A stretch of DNA of 64,000 nucleotides from Pseudoips prasinana (taxonomy: Eukaryota > Arthropoda > Insecta > Lepidoptera > Nolidae). The stretch covers positions 4,536,001-4,600,000 of the forward strand of contig OX621241.1 in the NCBI GenBank assembly GCA_951640165.1, in the 5' to 3' direction. Shown piece by piece: positions 9,353-20,169 of the stretch; positions within the stretch are counted from its first letter, which is position 1, and every line of letters begins with the position of its first letter. The notes beneath the pieces are model-generated. The model did not search any database and was not told where the DNA came from. It was given only the letters and a program-made list of their open reading frames with translations. The position numbers and the translations under genes were made by a program.

Positions 9353-10940
9353 TCATTCATATTGATGTAAACGGTTAAATGTAGCGGCATATTATTCGCT
9401 TGTATGGCAATAATATTTTAGTCTCAGTCGAGTTACTTCTTTTGTGGACAGTACCTTTAAATAAGTAATAACGGACCCAATACAATGGACATTTTATGAA
9501 ACACCTCGACATTTATCAATAACAACTGACAAAAATATTATGATTCATAACTGGAGTTCGGTCTTGATTCAATTTAAGTTTTCGGATATCAGTTACCTAT
9601 TATTAAATAAATTTATTGCTTTAGTTCTTGCCATGTTTTGATCCGATTGAGCAATAAACCATTGACCTAAGTAGATAATACTGGGTATGAAGAAGGCTTT
9701 TATTCATAAAGATATTGAAAGACTTCCAACATTCACTGTAACCTAGAGACGCTTGCAACCTGGAGGATCATTATCATTCCTTTTTTAACGATTTCAAAAA
9801 GAAGGAGATTATCAATTCGACTGTATATTTGTTACGCGATGCGACACTATGATACCCGATTGCTTCATTGTTCAATTCTTAATCCTCTTTTTATTCGGCA
9901 GGTTAATCATACTCAATATATTTATTGCACTCCACAAATATATTGAGTATTAAGTATATTTTTTTTATATTTCATGTAGGAATACGTACAAAAAATGAAT
10001 AATCAAACTGATAACCTCTATCGTTTGAAATCGGTTTAAAAATGGGTTGTTACACTGGGTGTATCTTTTTCACCGTCTTAATATAAATATCCTTACCGTG
10101 ACTACCAAAGACAATGATTTATATTGAGATCTGACTTGGTATAAAACGATACAAACTTGAGCGTACTTTCTATATTCAAATACATATATTATTAGACCAG
10201 TCCTTTAACTACTCCAAAGGGGGTGGTCTTAACATCTATCATTAAATTACGGGAGTTAGCAGGAGTAGACAGGCCGATAGTCCACCTAACAGGGAAAACT
10301 CAAAGAAGATAAATAACCAATCAGTTTCAAGCATGCGACTCGAGTCTTGCTAATACGTGTTATATGTATTTATCTACATATGTAGGTATATTCCTACAAG
10401 CACAGATAATAAATCTTCCGTTCCAACAACAAAATTACATTATTGCCAAACACATACAGATGTAATTCTATACTAAAACGTCAATAAATCAATAACAGAT
10501 AACTAATAATATAATACAGGTAAGTACTGTGACATTTATTTACGATTTTAACATTTAACTTATCGGAATTTACGTTTACAAATTACAGTGTACTTGTAAA
10601 TATGGCTGCAGTAATTTGTTAAAGAAACGTTATTTAGGAAAATTATATACTGTTTAGTATTTACTATAAGGTCTGGGAGTAGCCTGAAGCTGTATCTAGT
10701 ACTTAAGTTGCTGTATCCTCCGAAAACTGCCGTAACTAATTTAATGCCTTTTCTATGGCACTATTAAATGCTAAGATAAGATAACTCTTTATCGTACACC
10801 AAAGTATTACAAGAAACAAGGATAACAATATGTAACACTAAATTGTACAATTGGCGGCCTTATCACTAAATGTGATCTGATCTGTTCCAGGTAACCTAGC
10901 TGCTTTAAATTCACGAACAAGTCTAATAACTTCAATTATT
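9353..10940. other. unassigned intronic DNA
   Basis: AT-rich. A modest hairpin lies at 9910-9951 (arms TACTCAATATATTT and its complement, 12-nt loop). No gene or family member recognised. Confidence 0.5.
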
Positions 10941-11165
10941 TGACTGCCGTGTTGACGTCGTGGATATTGACCCACACTGCTAAGCCAGAGGTCGTGGATT
11001 CGATGCCCACCCAGGACAAAACTTTCTGTGATGTTTTGTATCTGGGTGACATTTATCTATAGTATATAAGTATGTTTATCAGTTGCCATAGTACAGACTG
11101 CGACTAGTTTGGGGTCGGATGGCAGTGTGCGAGTTGACCAAAGATATTTATGTTTCCTTGCTAGA
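10941..11165 (+). repeat. S1 SINE, type a head, near full length
   Basis: Head: TGACTGCCGTGTTGACG, then CTAAGCCAGAGGTCGTGG. Body: TTATCAGTTGCCATAGTAC, TAGTTTGGGGTCGGATGG and GTTGACCAAAGATATT. Confidence 0.75.
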
Positions 11166-11289
11166 AATTTGCATATATTCTCGCGTATACAATGTTTTGG
11201 CAATAAAACATTATTTTTTAATACATTAAAAAGCTATACGATTTCAATTAAGATGCGTTTACCACCATTATTATTAGTATGTATTTTTT

Positions 11290-11455
11290 TTGAGCCGTGT
11301 GTTTCACAGCCAAGAAACAATAACAGGGCTTGTCTATTACATCGTAGTCGGGCAGCAGCGTCACCTGTGTACTAGCTTCCATCTAACTGCGGCCGCAAAC
11401 TCGCATGCCAAGCGCGGTGACTACGGCAAACTCCTCCAAATCCGTTATTTATTTC
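11290..11455 (+). repeat. L-family LINE 3' region fragment
   Basis: Shares GGGCAGCAGCGTCACCTG, AACTGCGGCCGCAAACTCGC and GCGCGGTGACTACGGCAA with the copy at 51900. The overlapping ORFs are not genes. Confidence 0.55.
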
Positions 11456-12208
11456 TCATACCAGTACGGATAAAATTAAAAATATTTAAAATGTATACCA
11501 CAGTTGTATCGATTTTCTGTATTTGTTATGAGAATAAAATTATTTCTTTGCTTTGGGGGAAGCCAATGTCCATGATGATTCTTTTTTGTTTTTTTATCGT
11601 TTAAGTCAGTTTTCGTAAGATACGACAAGACATCAAAGGACGACATCATTTAGTGCATTAACAATACAACTTATGATTTAACAACGGTTTGACCCTTCCT
11701 GGTTATTGACGTTTATGACAGGCTGAGTATTAGATCAGCTAGTTTTACGACAGACGTCTGTTTAAGCTCTGTCTTGAAGAACTGTCCACGGTACTTTAAG
11801 TGTATCCATTGCACTGAGGAAATCGTCGTAATAAACATGAAGCGATGTCAAAGTGTATCCATTTATTTAACGTGCCCTCGACAGTAACTACTTTATACTT
11901 AACCTAATAATAATAATAATAAATCTTTATTTGCTTTAGTATACAAAGGTGTCAAAGTTACAATAAATGCGATTGTTATCTCCATATGTTTAGCTATGCA
12001 AGTCAATAGCACTCAAATATTACTCAACAAACTAAGAGGCGATTCTAAATACTATATACATTTTAGTGGTAATTATCGATAATATAATCATAAACATCTT
12101 AAGGTAAAATCAATTATACCTACCTATTAGTAATCGGTTGATACGTCGCTGTATATTTATTTATATCTCTGCCATTTTTTTTAAGCGAACGCCCGCATAA
12201 AGGATTTT
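11456..12208. other. unassigned intronic DNA with AAT microsatellite
   Basis: An AAT microsatellite followed by CTTTATTTGCTTTAG at about 11905-11938 looks like a retroelement tail. Nothing else recognised. Confidence 0.45.
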
Positions 12209-12376
12209 AATCCCTGTGTCCTGGGTTACTTTACAAACATATAATTAACGGACACAAAGTACATCCAGACCCAGAATAAATATTTATGGGTCACACAAAA
12301 AGTTGTCCTGGGCGGGAATCGAACCCGGTACACGAAGTGGCGAGGCAACAGTCTTAACCGCTGCGCTAAAAGTGCA
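12209..12376 (-). repeat. S2 tRNA-derived SINE, degraded head
   Basis: The body TAATTAACGGACACAAAGTA and the B-box region GGCGGGAATCGAACCCGG match the S2 copy at 1838 with several changes. Confidence 0.7.
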
Positions 12377-12504
12377 AATAATACTAGATGTAAATTATTT
12401 TACGTTAATTCAACGAGTACCTATTTGTTGACCAAATAAGTAAAATATTGGCTATCTTACGCATTAAATTACTACCATTGTGTAATTTTTCATGAACTTA
12501 ATCA

Positions 12505-12665
12505 TCATCATTATTATCAGCCACTGATGGACATAGACCTTTCCCAAAGGTTCCTAACGTTGCTATTTAGAAGGGATTGCCATAGTCACTGCACTTGACA
12601 TGCGAGTGGGCGAGCGCAGTTAGGTGGATGCTAGCTAGTACATAGTTGGCTTGCTGGCCGACTAC
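12505..12665 (-). repeat. L-family LINE 3' end
   Basis: Plus strand reads ATCATCATTATTATCAGCCA, then GATGGACATAGACC, GGATTGCCATAGTCACTGC and GCAGTTAGGTGGATGCTAGC, which is the L family in reverse. Confidence 0.6.
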
Positions 12666-12690
12666 CGGTGTATCCTTTAGTAAACTGAAA

Positions 12691-12746
12691 AGGGTCATAG
12701 CATACCGGGGGTGAAGTAAACTTCACCCCCGGTATGCTATGACCCT
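12691..12746. repeat. snap-back palindrome, 27 bp perfect arms
   Basis: The arm starts AGGGTCATAGCATACCGGGG and ends ..GTGAAGT. A 2-nt centre separates it from its exact reverse complement. It abuts the L fragment on its left. Confidence 0.9.
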
Positions 12747-13305
12747 GTTATTGTTTCTAGGCTGGGAACCTCACGGCTACCGTGTGACATACTTAGTTTA
12801 GGACATTTGACACCTAGCACCCGCAATTCGTACTGATAGGCCGCGTAGGTATACCGTTATGTTTTTCTGTTAAAAACTGGAGAAATTATGATTTAAAGAC
12901 TCGAAAATGTATAGTTTTGAAACTGGCAAATGTTTTTTTTTGCGACTGGAAATTTCATGATCTGCGTAAAACCTATTATATCAAATATAGAATCAAATAC
13001 ACTAAATTACCTACATTACATAAAACAGAAATCTTAGACATAGACATAGACATAGATCATTTTATTGCCAGAAACTGTGTACAGAAGATGTTATATAGTT
13101 ACTGAAAACAGTAACACAATAGCAATTACAGCACGCAGCTTTCTAAACAGCAGTATCACAATCTGTAATTAGAGGGCGCGCAGATCAGTAATTAGGATCG
13201 CTCGCACGCGCACCAATACGCACCTTACGTAGGGTAACCATATTACATGCAGTGAGCCTTTCTTCTTTCCTTGTCCTATCTAATGCGACTGGATATCTTG
13301 TTTTA
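12747..13305. other. unassigned intronic DNA
   Basis: Includes a short TAGACA microsatellite at about 13035-13060. Nothing else recognised. Confidence 0.45.
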
Positions 13306-13555
13306 TAATCATCATTACAGCTAAATACGTCCACAGCTGGCCAAGCCTCCCTCAAGAATCGTCTTGCGGGGATATGCCATAATCGCCACGCTTGGCAGGC
13401 GGGTTGGCGATCGCAGTAAGATGGTCATAGTAATCAGAAGGAAGCTGCTACCCATCCTCTGGTAGATATTCCCTCGAGTCGACTTCTACACCCCCCACGG
13501 GATGAGATGGGGTGATGATATTCTGATTCTGATATTTGTCGCCGTCACCACACAC
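13306..13555 (-). repeat. L-family LINE 3' end
   Basis: Contains GATATGCCATAATCGCCACG, GGGTTGGCGATCGCAG, TCGAGTCGACTTCTACACCC and GGGATGAGATGGGGTGATG. It is the best preserved copy of this segment. Confidence 0.7.
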
Positions 13556-13972
13556 ATAAACATACGTCTTACGAACTACGAATTATATGGACAAACGCGG
13601 TGCATGTAAGTATTTAAATTTGCCCGCATCTGAAAAACGAGAATCCAAAGAGAAGAAAACCGCTGGCCATCCTAGTTGCGTAGGCGCAGTCTACATAAAT
13701 CTAGGCGGCAGATTGAAACGGCCTTGCCCCTAGGTTAGATGATATTGTTTGCTTATTATGTTGCAATTGTTTTACCTCCGAATAATTAAGTATGTTTGAA
13801 TTAAAATTATTATAGAAAAATAAATTACATAGACAATCTCATTCCGTCAGCCATATCTTGTATATAATATTCAATAATGTTAAATTCTTGGACTCATAAT
13901 TGATAATAAGGGTGCGCTAATATTTATAAACTAGAGGCAAATGGAAAAGAGTGCTATTCGATATGAATATGA
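13556..13972. other. unassigned intronic DNA
   Basis: Nothing recognised. Confidence 0.45.
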
Positions 13973-14275
13973 CTAGCTGTGCCACGCGGTTTTACCCGCG
14001 CTAAACTTTATAAATTTTCACAGCACCTCCCCCGTAGGTGATAGCGTGATAATATGTAGCCTGTATGTTGACCCGACTTCTTAATAATATTCATGCAAAA
14101 TTGGAAGTAAATCCATGCAGTACTTTTAGAGCTTAGCCCGGACATCCATACAGACAAACATGCAAAAATTCTAAAAACTATATTTTTGGCTTCGATATCG
14201 ATTGTAGATCACGCTTCCAGTATACTTTAAAAAAATATATTCATTGTACAGTTTTGACTTTCCTACGATTTTATT
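13973..14275 (+). repeat. RTE-like non-LTR 3' fragment
   Basis: Starts CTAGCTGTGCCACGCGG, includes TGATAGCGTGATAATATG and AATCCATGCAGTACTTTTAG, and ends TTTCCTACGATTTTATTA. Confidence 0.65.
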
Positions 14276-14560
14276 ATTTATTTATTTGTATTCTTATATG
14301 TATAGATTACGAAATGCTAATTACTACACAGTGCTACAGTAATTACGTAGTGCTACGTTAACTACTCAATATTACGCGGTGCTTTGGCAACTACACACGA
14401 TGTTATATTAGCTCAGATGTGATAATTTCGCCCGCTTCTTAATGCCAGCGGAATGCTCTGTCAGAACTATACTGATCTTAACTCAAAAATAAATATAGGT
14501 CGACCGTGTTTCTAGAATACACAGCCGATGTATATTAACTACGACCTCTGAAAAGGCGCC
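14276..14560. other. unassigned DNA with weak internal repetition
   Basis: At about 14310-14400 a loose, diverged repeat around ACTAC/GTGCTACG recurs three or four times. Too degraded to name. Confidence 0.35.
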
Positions 14561-14642
14561 TAGCCAGGGTCCACATGGGCCTAGTTTGGGACCAGATTAC
14601 AGTGTATTAGTTGTCTTAAGATATTTATGTTTCCTTGCTAGA
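14561..14642 (+). repeat. S1 SINE body fragment
   Basis: CCTAGTTTGGGACCAGATTA and TTAGTTGTCTTAAGATATTT match the S1 body. Confidence 0.6.
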
Positions 14643-14799
14643 CATGAATTAGTAGGTACCACGTTTTGACACTACTATACTTATTCCACCGGTACTTTTT
14701 GATGTGCAGATAACGTATATCTTTATTTATGAATTTTAGGACAACGAGGTCAAAAGTAAAAATTATTTATTCCGTAATAATTTTACATTTATGTGGAAT

Positions 14800-15095
14800 C
14801 GTAATTTTTTTTAACCTACCGTGCAGTGCATGACGTGGCAGCTACTGAGAAACACTGCCAGAAAACTCAGTAGGAATCCTTTTTTAAAATAAAATATACT
14901 TAAGATTTATTACAATCATGTGTATTGACTCAGAACAACTCAATCCCAAGCACTTTTATCACTTATAAATCAGAAATTTTGTAATGTGCACTGCTACACA
15001 ATTTGGCTTTAATAATTCTTTTAAACTTATTCGTAGACAATTCTCTAAAATCAGTGGGAAGTTTGTTATAGAATTTGTTATAGGCAGTCAATTTT
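14800..15095 (-). pseudogene. non-LTR retrotransposon ORF2 C-terminus and 3' UTR remnant
   Basis: Minus-strand translation at about 15075-15035 reads FYNKLPTDFREL. YNKLP-x-x-xR is the usual C-terminal signature of a class of insect LINEs. A 3' region with CCTACTGAGTTTTCTGGCAG follows. Broken and non-functional. Confidence 0.55.
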
Positions 15096-15625
15096 TGATT
15101 ACCCGACTTCAAAAAAGGAGGCTATTCAGATTCAGCCGTTCAGGTGGATTACGATGAGTTACGAGCTTCATTTACTCAGCTCAATGAATAGTAAGCCTAA
15201 TACCGCTAAACCTGTCACCACCTCTAACTTATTCACAGTTGTCATTTGGTGAGAAATGTGAGCAGAGGGCAGCACATCCGCAAGCGATACATCGTAAATA
15301 GAAACCGTGCGTGGTCAATTTAATTGACGGACGGATGTGAACCATTGGACAAAACTAGGAACAGTGATTTATTTATAGAGATGTGTTTGTTGATTTGGTG
15401 TATTATAATGACGTGTTGTTGATGTGCGTGAGCGGCTCACAATATAAATAAATAGTTAGACAATGGCGGCTGACTATCGTTGGCATGATCGCAGCTTAGT
15501 GGTTAAGATTTTATATTTTACATTTAATTTCTTATTTTCTTCCAATTTTTGTCAAACTAATGCAATACGGTTTCCTAAAAGGTCGTTATTTGTGTTATAG
15601 AGACATTTATATTTGTTATCTGTAT
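15096..15625. other. unassigned intronic DNA
   Basis: Nothing recognised. Confidence 0.45.
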
Positions 15626-15850
15626 AACTCGTTGGTCTACCAGTAGTATGTTCAACCGTAGAAAATGAAGTACTATGTTCTAATCCTGGGTCGGATCATA
15701 AAGTGTTAGTGAGATTTTTCGAGGAAAAAAGCACCGCGAAGCAACCTGAAGCCTAAACTTAAGCTGCAGAATCCAGGCTTTGTCTTAGGTCCTGCGCAGG
15801 CGCACCTGTCCCCGGTCGTGTCGAACAGGCGTCCTATCAGATTAGTCTGT
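15626..15850 (+). repeat. S4 tRNA-derived SINE
   Basis: Head GTTGGTCTACCAGTAGTATG, then a B box around TCTAATCCTGGGTCGG, and end CGTGTCGAACAGGCGTCC. The copies at 25600, 55722, 60270 and 63680 are in the opposite orientation. Confidence 0.6.
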
Positions 15851-16424
15851 AGTTGGCTAGTCTCCTAGCTATGAGACTATATTATCGGTGGCTTTATTTC
15901 TACGCCAAATACTATAAACAGCATTTTGAACAGTTAGTTAGACACAGCCCGTGGGAGATATGTATGTATTTAGAAATAGATATATAAGTCATTGATATAT
16001 AAGTCATCATTGTTAGAGAATATCACGTTTAGAGTACCGCGGCCCTTCATCGCGTCTTATGGATACCTTTTCTACCACAATGTGCAGTAGAAGATATGCT
16101 AAAAATACCTTTATAAGACGTTCTTGTAATTTTTATGATAAAAATCTTAATAGTGTTGATATTTTCTCAAACTCTTATACACAATTTAGACTTAAAATAA
16201 GAAAATTACTACTAAATAATAGCTAAAAGGATACTAGGAAAAAACTATTTAGATTGTATAATTTATTTGATAATCTTGTATGTGATGCTCAGTGTTCTCA
16301 AAGTAAACTAGGAACATAATGTTAGTTATTAAGATAATGGAACTTTAGGTCAATTAGAAACTAAGTTTTGTATTCATTTTTTGTAAACGACTGTTTGTTT
16401 CCTAAATAAGTAAATAGAAATAAA
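15851..16424. other. unassigned intronic DNA
   Basis: Nothing recognised. Confidence 0.45.
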
Positions 16425-16528
16425 AAGTATGTTATCAGTTGTCTGGTTAGCATAGTACAGGCTGTGCCTAGTTTGGGATCATGTGGCAGTGACTTAGTTG
16501 TCCCAAAATAATTAAGATATTTATTAAG
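16425..16528 (+). repeat. S1 SINE body fragment
   Basis: GTTATCAGTTGTCTGGTTAG, CATAGTACAGGCTGTGCC and TTTGGGATCATGTGGCAGTG. Confidence 0.65.
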
Positions 16529-16849
16529 CAAGCCCTTTATTGCAAAAAGAACAGTAATTTATAACTGTAAAGTAATTTAAGATCTCAATTAAATGAGGTC
16601 CGATAACATTGGGAAAAGATAAAAAAAGGAATTATTTTTAATGGCGTACGAAAGTCGGACGCGGTTAAATTATTACAGGATCAGTAAGAGAAATACATCC
16701 TCAGTTTTATTGGCCCTTAAAAGGGCCTTATTGCATTAACAGTTAAAAGTTAATTAAATAGGTGAACTGTTAACGCTTTGGAGGGATTCAATTTTAATTT
16801 TAAATCCTTTTTATCATATACTTTTATTATAACCTCGGCTGTCCGTCCA
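16529..16849. other. unassigned intronic DNA
   Basis: Nothing recognised. Confidence 0.45.
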
Positions 16850-17078
16850 CGGACATGCCGGTGTTATGGTTGGTCAATGCTTGCCTTTCACGCCGCAGGT
16901 CGTGGGTTCGATTTCCGTCATGTCAGTTTGTCCTGAGTCTGTGTGTTATTATTTATATAAGTATGTATTTACAAACGAAAAGTAGTTTATAGGTAGGTTA
17001 TCAGTTCTCTGGTTTCCATAAAGCTCTGCTTAGTTTGGGATGGCCGCGTGTTAATATAATGTTCCAGGATAATATTTT
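16850..17078 (+). repeat. S1 SINE, type b head, near full length
   Basis: Head: GGTTGGTCAATGCTTGCC, then CGCCGCAGGTCGTGGGTTCG (B box). Body: GTTTGTCCTGAGTCTGTG, TTATCAGTTCTCTGGTTTCC, and ending AATGTTCCAGGATAATATT. Confidence 0.75.
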
Positions 17079-17222
17079 TGGACCATCTTTCAGTGGTTGG
17101 AATAGGTCAGTTAAATTTCACAGAGAATGTATTTCTAAAACAACAAATGATGAAAATGTAATAAAATTAGAAATACATTTTCTTTGATGATTAAGCTCAA
17201 TCACATTGTACAGTTTTATTGG

Positions 17223-17420
17223 GGCAGAAAGGTTCTCAAGTGGCGACCACGGACCGGAAGACGCAGCGTGAGCAGGCCCCCTACAAGATGGACCAATGAT
17301 CTTGTGAGAGTCGCTGGAAGTCGCTGGATGCGGATAGTGCAAGACCGGTAATTTTGTAGATCTTAGGGGGAGGCCTTTATCCAGAAGTGGGCATCTTTCG
17401 GCTGATATAATGATGATGAC
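17223..17420 (+). pseudogene. CR1/Jockey-like LINE: ORF2 C-terminus and 3' end
   Basis: The plus-strand frame reads KWRPRTGRRSVSRPPTRWTN, then DLVRVAGSRWMRIVQDR, with stops after it. This matches the conserved ORF2 tail (RPxTRWxDDLxxVAGxxWMRxAQDR) common in lepidopteran non-LTR elements. It ends in GGCTGATATAATGATGATGA, the family microsatellite tail. 5'-truncated and inactive. Confidence 0.65.
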
Positions 17421-17647
17421 AAACAATCTTGTACGATGATACGGAACCATTCGTGTGTAAGTTTGACTTGCATTGGCCCGTTTGTTTTGAATACCAGCGC
17501 AAGAATTATTTTTAACAATGCCATGGCAAAGACATTTATCTTTTTTGATCGAAATTACCCAACGCGATTTGAGGTAGCTCCTTTAAGAAACACAGATTGG
17601 CAATGGGAATTAGCCCTTGCAAGAAGTGGCAGGTGAATCTGTCTTAC

Positions 17648-17812
17648 CTTTGGTATCAATAGGCGTGGGCGCCGCGAGGCTGGGTATCTCGGACTGCGGC
17701 GGCTGCACTCGGGGCCCGGGCCACGTGGTGGTGCCCCCCGAGCAGTACCGCGGCCGGCTCGCCTGGCACCCGTCCGCCACGTCACGGAGCGTCGACGCGT
17801 CTGCTGAGTATT
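17648..17812 (-). CDS. osp: outspread/MPRIP-like protein, internal exon (linker)
   Basis: Acceptor TATTTTTCTAG lies just right of 17812 and donor AAAG|GTAAGA at 17648/17647. The exon is 165 nt, phase 1 to 1, 54 open codons. It is strikingly GC-rich against AT-rich surroundings. The product starts YSADASTLRDVADGCQ, then SRPRYCSGGTTTWPGP and RVQPPQSEIPSLAAPTP: a Pro/Ser/Thr linker with no globular domain. The start phase fits exactly the single base left by the exon at 18509-18581. The plus-strand ORF through the same bases is a shadow. Confidence 0.82.
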
Positions 17813-17944
17813 CTAGAAAAATAAATAGCATTTAGCCATCTTACTACCTATGTAATGATGGAAAAGAATACAACCACGTCTGTTGTAAAAGTCACCAACA
17901 ACCAGCACGTTTGATCGTAGGATCTATCGGTCCACCTACACAAC

Positions 17945-18230
17945 CTAAGTCAGTACTCTCACCGGTCCATAAGGGATTTGCGAGGTTAAGCTACTAGGCG
18001 CGCGGTCAGTCCATAGATGTGTGACCGCTAAAGTGGTTTAATTTCTGAGCGTCTCCGTGCTTCTGAGGGCACGTAAGTAGAGCTGCCGGTCTCGGTTGTA
18101 GCCATTAGGCAAAAGTCAAAGTTAAAGTTAAGCCATGTCAGAGGACAACTCTGACTCCAGGGCAACCAGTACCCATACAACAAATAATTAATACTATATT
18201 CCGTCACTTCTCAGTCAGTAAATTTATTCA
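17945..18230 (+). repeat. S3 SINE with 5S-rRNA-like head
   Basis: The head has GAGGTTAAGC, then GCGCGCGGTCAGTCCATAGA and TGTGTGACCGC. The order and spacing resemble the 5S rRNA internal control region (TTAAGC, GCGCGGTTAGTAC, GATGGGGGACCGC). The body has CTCCGTGCTTCTGAGGGCAC and ends AAGCCATGTCAGAG, CTCTGACTCCAGGG and CCCATACAAC. Confidence 0.65.
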
Positions 18231-18244
18231 CGCTTGTAACTAAG

Positions 18245-18472
18245 TAGTTGACGGCTATGAATATCATCCCGTGGGGATCGTCCTAAAAAAATATCTACAA
18301 GAGGACGGGCAGCAGTGTCTACGAGAACTATGAGCAACATACTGCGATTGCCATCATATCTGCCTAGATTGGGGATTATGGCATATCCGCCCAAATGATG
18401 GACCTATTTACATTGTACATCCTTGATAAAGTGCCTTTGTAGGGACTTTTTTGGCTGATATGATGATGATCT
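18245..18472 (+). repeat. L-family LINE 3' end with GAT tail
   Basis: CCCGTGGGGATCGTCC, GGACGGGCAGCAGTGTCTAC and GATTATGGCATATCCGCC, then GGCTGATATGATGATGATC. It covers the donor side of the 695 bp intron but stops before the exon at 18509. Confidence 0.6.
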
Positions 18473-18508
18473 TGTTTTTGCATTGAGTTAAAAATGAAAT
18501 GTACTTAC

Positions 18509-18581
18509 TTCTGGTTGTGGAAGACTGCAGCAGACTCGCGGTCTGGCCTCCAGGAAATGTAGCATTCCGCTTATGTCGACC
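18509..18581 (-). CDS. osp: outspread/MPRIP-like protein, internal exon (just after first PH domain)
   Basis: A small 73 nt exon: acceptor TTGTCCCCAG right of 18581, donor AGAA|GTAAGTAC at 18509/18508. Phase 0 to 1, 24 whole codons reading GRHKRNATFPGGQT, then ASLLQSSTTR. The basic GRHKRNATFPGGQ stretch directly follows PRSK of the PH1 exon and, from what I know of the family, is a well conserved segment of insect outspread proteins. The reading continues upstream through the acceptor on genomic DNA, which is why a longer chance ORF exists here. Confidence 0.85.
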
Positions 18582-18929
18582 CTGGGGACAAGACACCGAT
18601 TTCATTATTTTCTAATTTGAATTATTCTGAACACGGGATAAAAATACGTCAAGTTTGTACAGTTGTACTACGAAAATCGCCCTTATCGCTTAAGTAATAA
18701 AAGCGCTGCCAGTGCCACTTACTTAGTATCCACGGACACAATGCATATTTCGTCGGCTCTACCAAGCGCGCATTGAAGTGAAAATATGTTCACGCGTATA
18801 TTCAAATGCAGGCACAAAAATAAATTCGTCCTAAAAAAAGAAGTAAGAAAAAGTCCTATCCATAAGACTCACGTGAAGTGTTGATGTATGTAGAGAGATA
18901 ATATTTTTCTGATTATATTAGCGCGACCG

Positions 18930-19075
18930 CTTGTCTGCCCGACCGCTCTCCCTGCTCCACTATGACCTGACACTTAGTGGCAAAAAAAGAGGTGCGAGCA
19001 GACATTTTCTTTCTCTTTTGCTCTCCTAGTCAGTTACATTTAGTATACTTATCCAAGTTTTAGTTCAGACGTGTG
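18930..19075 (-). repeat. Q repeat (pyrimidine-rich dispersed repeat)
   Basis: Contains AGAGGTGCGAGCAGACATTT, TCTTTCTCTTTTGCTCTCC and AGTCAGTTACATTTAGTATA. The copy at 36400-36565 is in the same orientation, the copy at 21090-21215 in the opposite one. Confidence 0.6.
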
Positions 19076-19080
19076 GTCTA

Positions 19081-19290
19081 AAACACACTCGTTTAGTGTA
19101 TTTTGATAATTCTTATAAGAAAATTAAGCTCCTTAACTTTTTCTACTATTTATGTTACACCTTGTATATGTACTTAAATCGCGTTAAAACACACTCGCAT
19201 AGTGTGTTTTGATCAGTCTCATAGGAAAATTAAGCTCCTTAAGTTTTGTCTACTATTTATGTTACATCGTGTATATGTACCGAACTCGCG
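19081..19290. repeat. tandem duplication, 106 bp unit, two copies
   Basis: AAACACACTCG starts at 19081 and again at 19187. Both units share AAAATTAAGCTCCTTAA, CTACTATTTATGTTACA and GTATATGTAC in the same order. Pieces of the same unit recur at about 39240-39310, 50125-50165 and 60670-60735. Confidence 0.8.
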
Positions 19291-20167
19291 TTCTGCCTTC
19301 ATCCAGTCAAAGTCACAACTTACCTAATTGAGCAAATATTTGTTTATTTAACTGCAGCTTAGAGCCAGCCCACGCTTACTAAAGCAAACCAGACACATTG
19401 AAACTTCATTAAAACCCCTCCGATTTCTTAAGCACAAAACGGACATCATAACCAGACCACAATTTTTCACGTACATCCTCTGCTTCCAGCAATTATTCTA
19501 TAAAAGGCCACTTCCAGTAATTAGCCAAAGATTTCTACACTAGCAACGCTGCAACATTAGAAACCGATGGGTATCATTTAATTGTTCGAAAGCACATTCC
19601 AGTAACGAGTTGATCGGAGGCAAATTGACCGGGACCAGGTTCGGTTTCTACTTGCTGAGAAAGTTACGATGACTTGAAGATAGGCTGATCTGGGATTAAC
19701 ATTGGGTGTGGTTATGTTTACGTAACTAGCGTTGACTACCATTTATATGAGAGATTGCCTTTTATCTGAAGGGTAGTTGGACAGGAAGTGACTTTGTTTT
19801 CGGTCAGTAAAGTGGCAGTGAGTTGTCAATATTGAACAAATACTGGAACAAAACACACGAAAAGAAACTGCAATATTTATTACGAGCGGCCTGTCTCGGC
19901 TTTCATTTATTAATGCAAATAATTCGTGATAAGAGATCGTTATCCTAATTTCATTAAAATCGGGTCCTATGAAATTAAATACTGGAATGAAATTTTTACC
20001 AGCAATTTTATTAAGTTTTATTAGATATAAAACGTTATTAAAATTGCTGGCCAAATCTAGACACGTTATAATAAGCAGTTATAATGACATTACTATGACA
20101 GTCAGACACATAGTATTGTGATGGTTTTCTTTGATAAAAAAAAAACTTGTGTGTACTTATGTACACG
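19291..20167. other. unassigned intronic DNA
   Basis: Nothing recognised. Confidence 0.45.
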
Positions 20168-20169
20168 CG

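Larger units (their letters stand above)
815..17647 (-). other. osp intron of about 16.8 kb, filled with repeats
   Basis: Bounded by donor AAAG|GTAAGA at 17648/17647 and acceptor TTTCAG at 820-815. It contains SINEs, LINE 3' ends, one palindromic MITE and two snap-back hairpins, listed separately. I found no additional in-phase exon in it. Confidence 0.75.

Noticed and set aside
17555..17835. overlapping ORFs on both strands at the GC-rich exon
   Set aside because: Shadows of the high-GC exon; only the minus-strand frame with splice sites at 17648 and 17812 fits the flanking phases.
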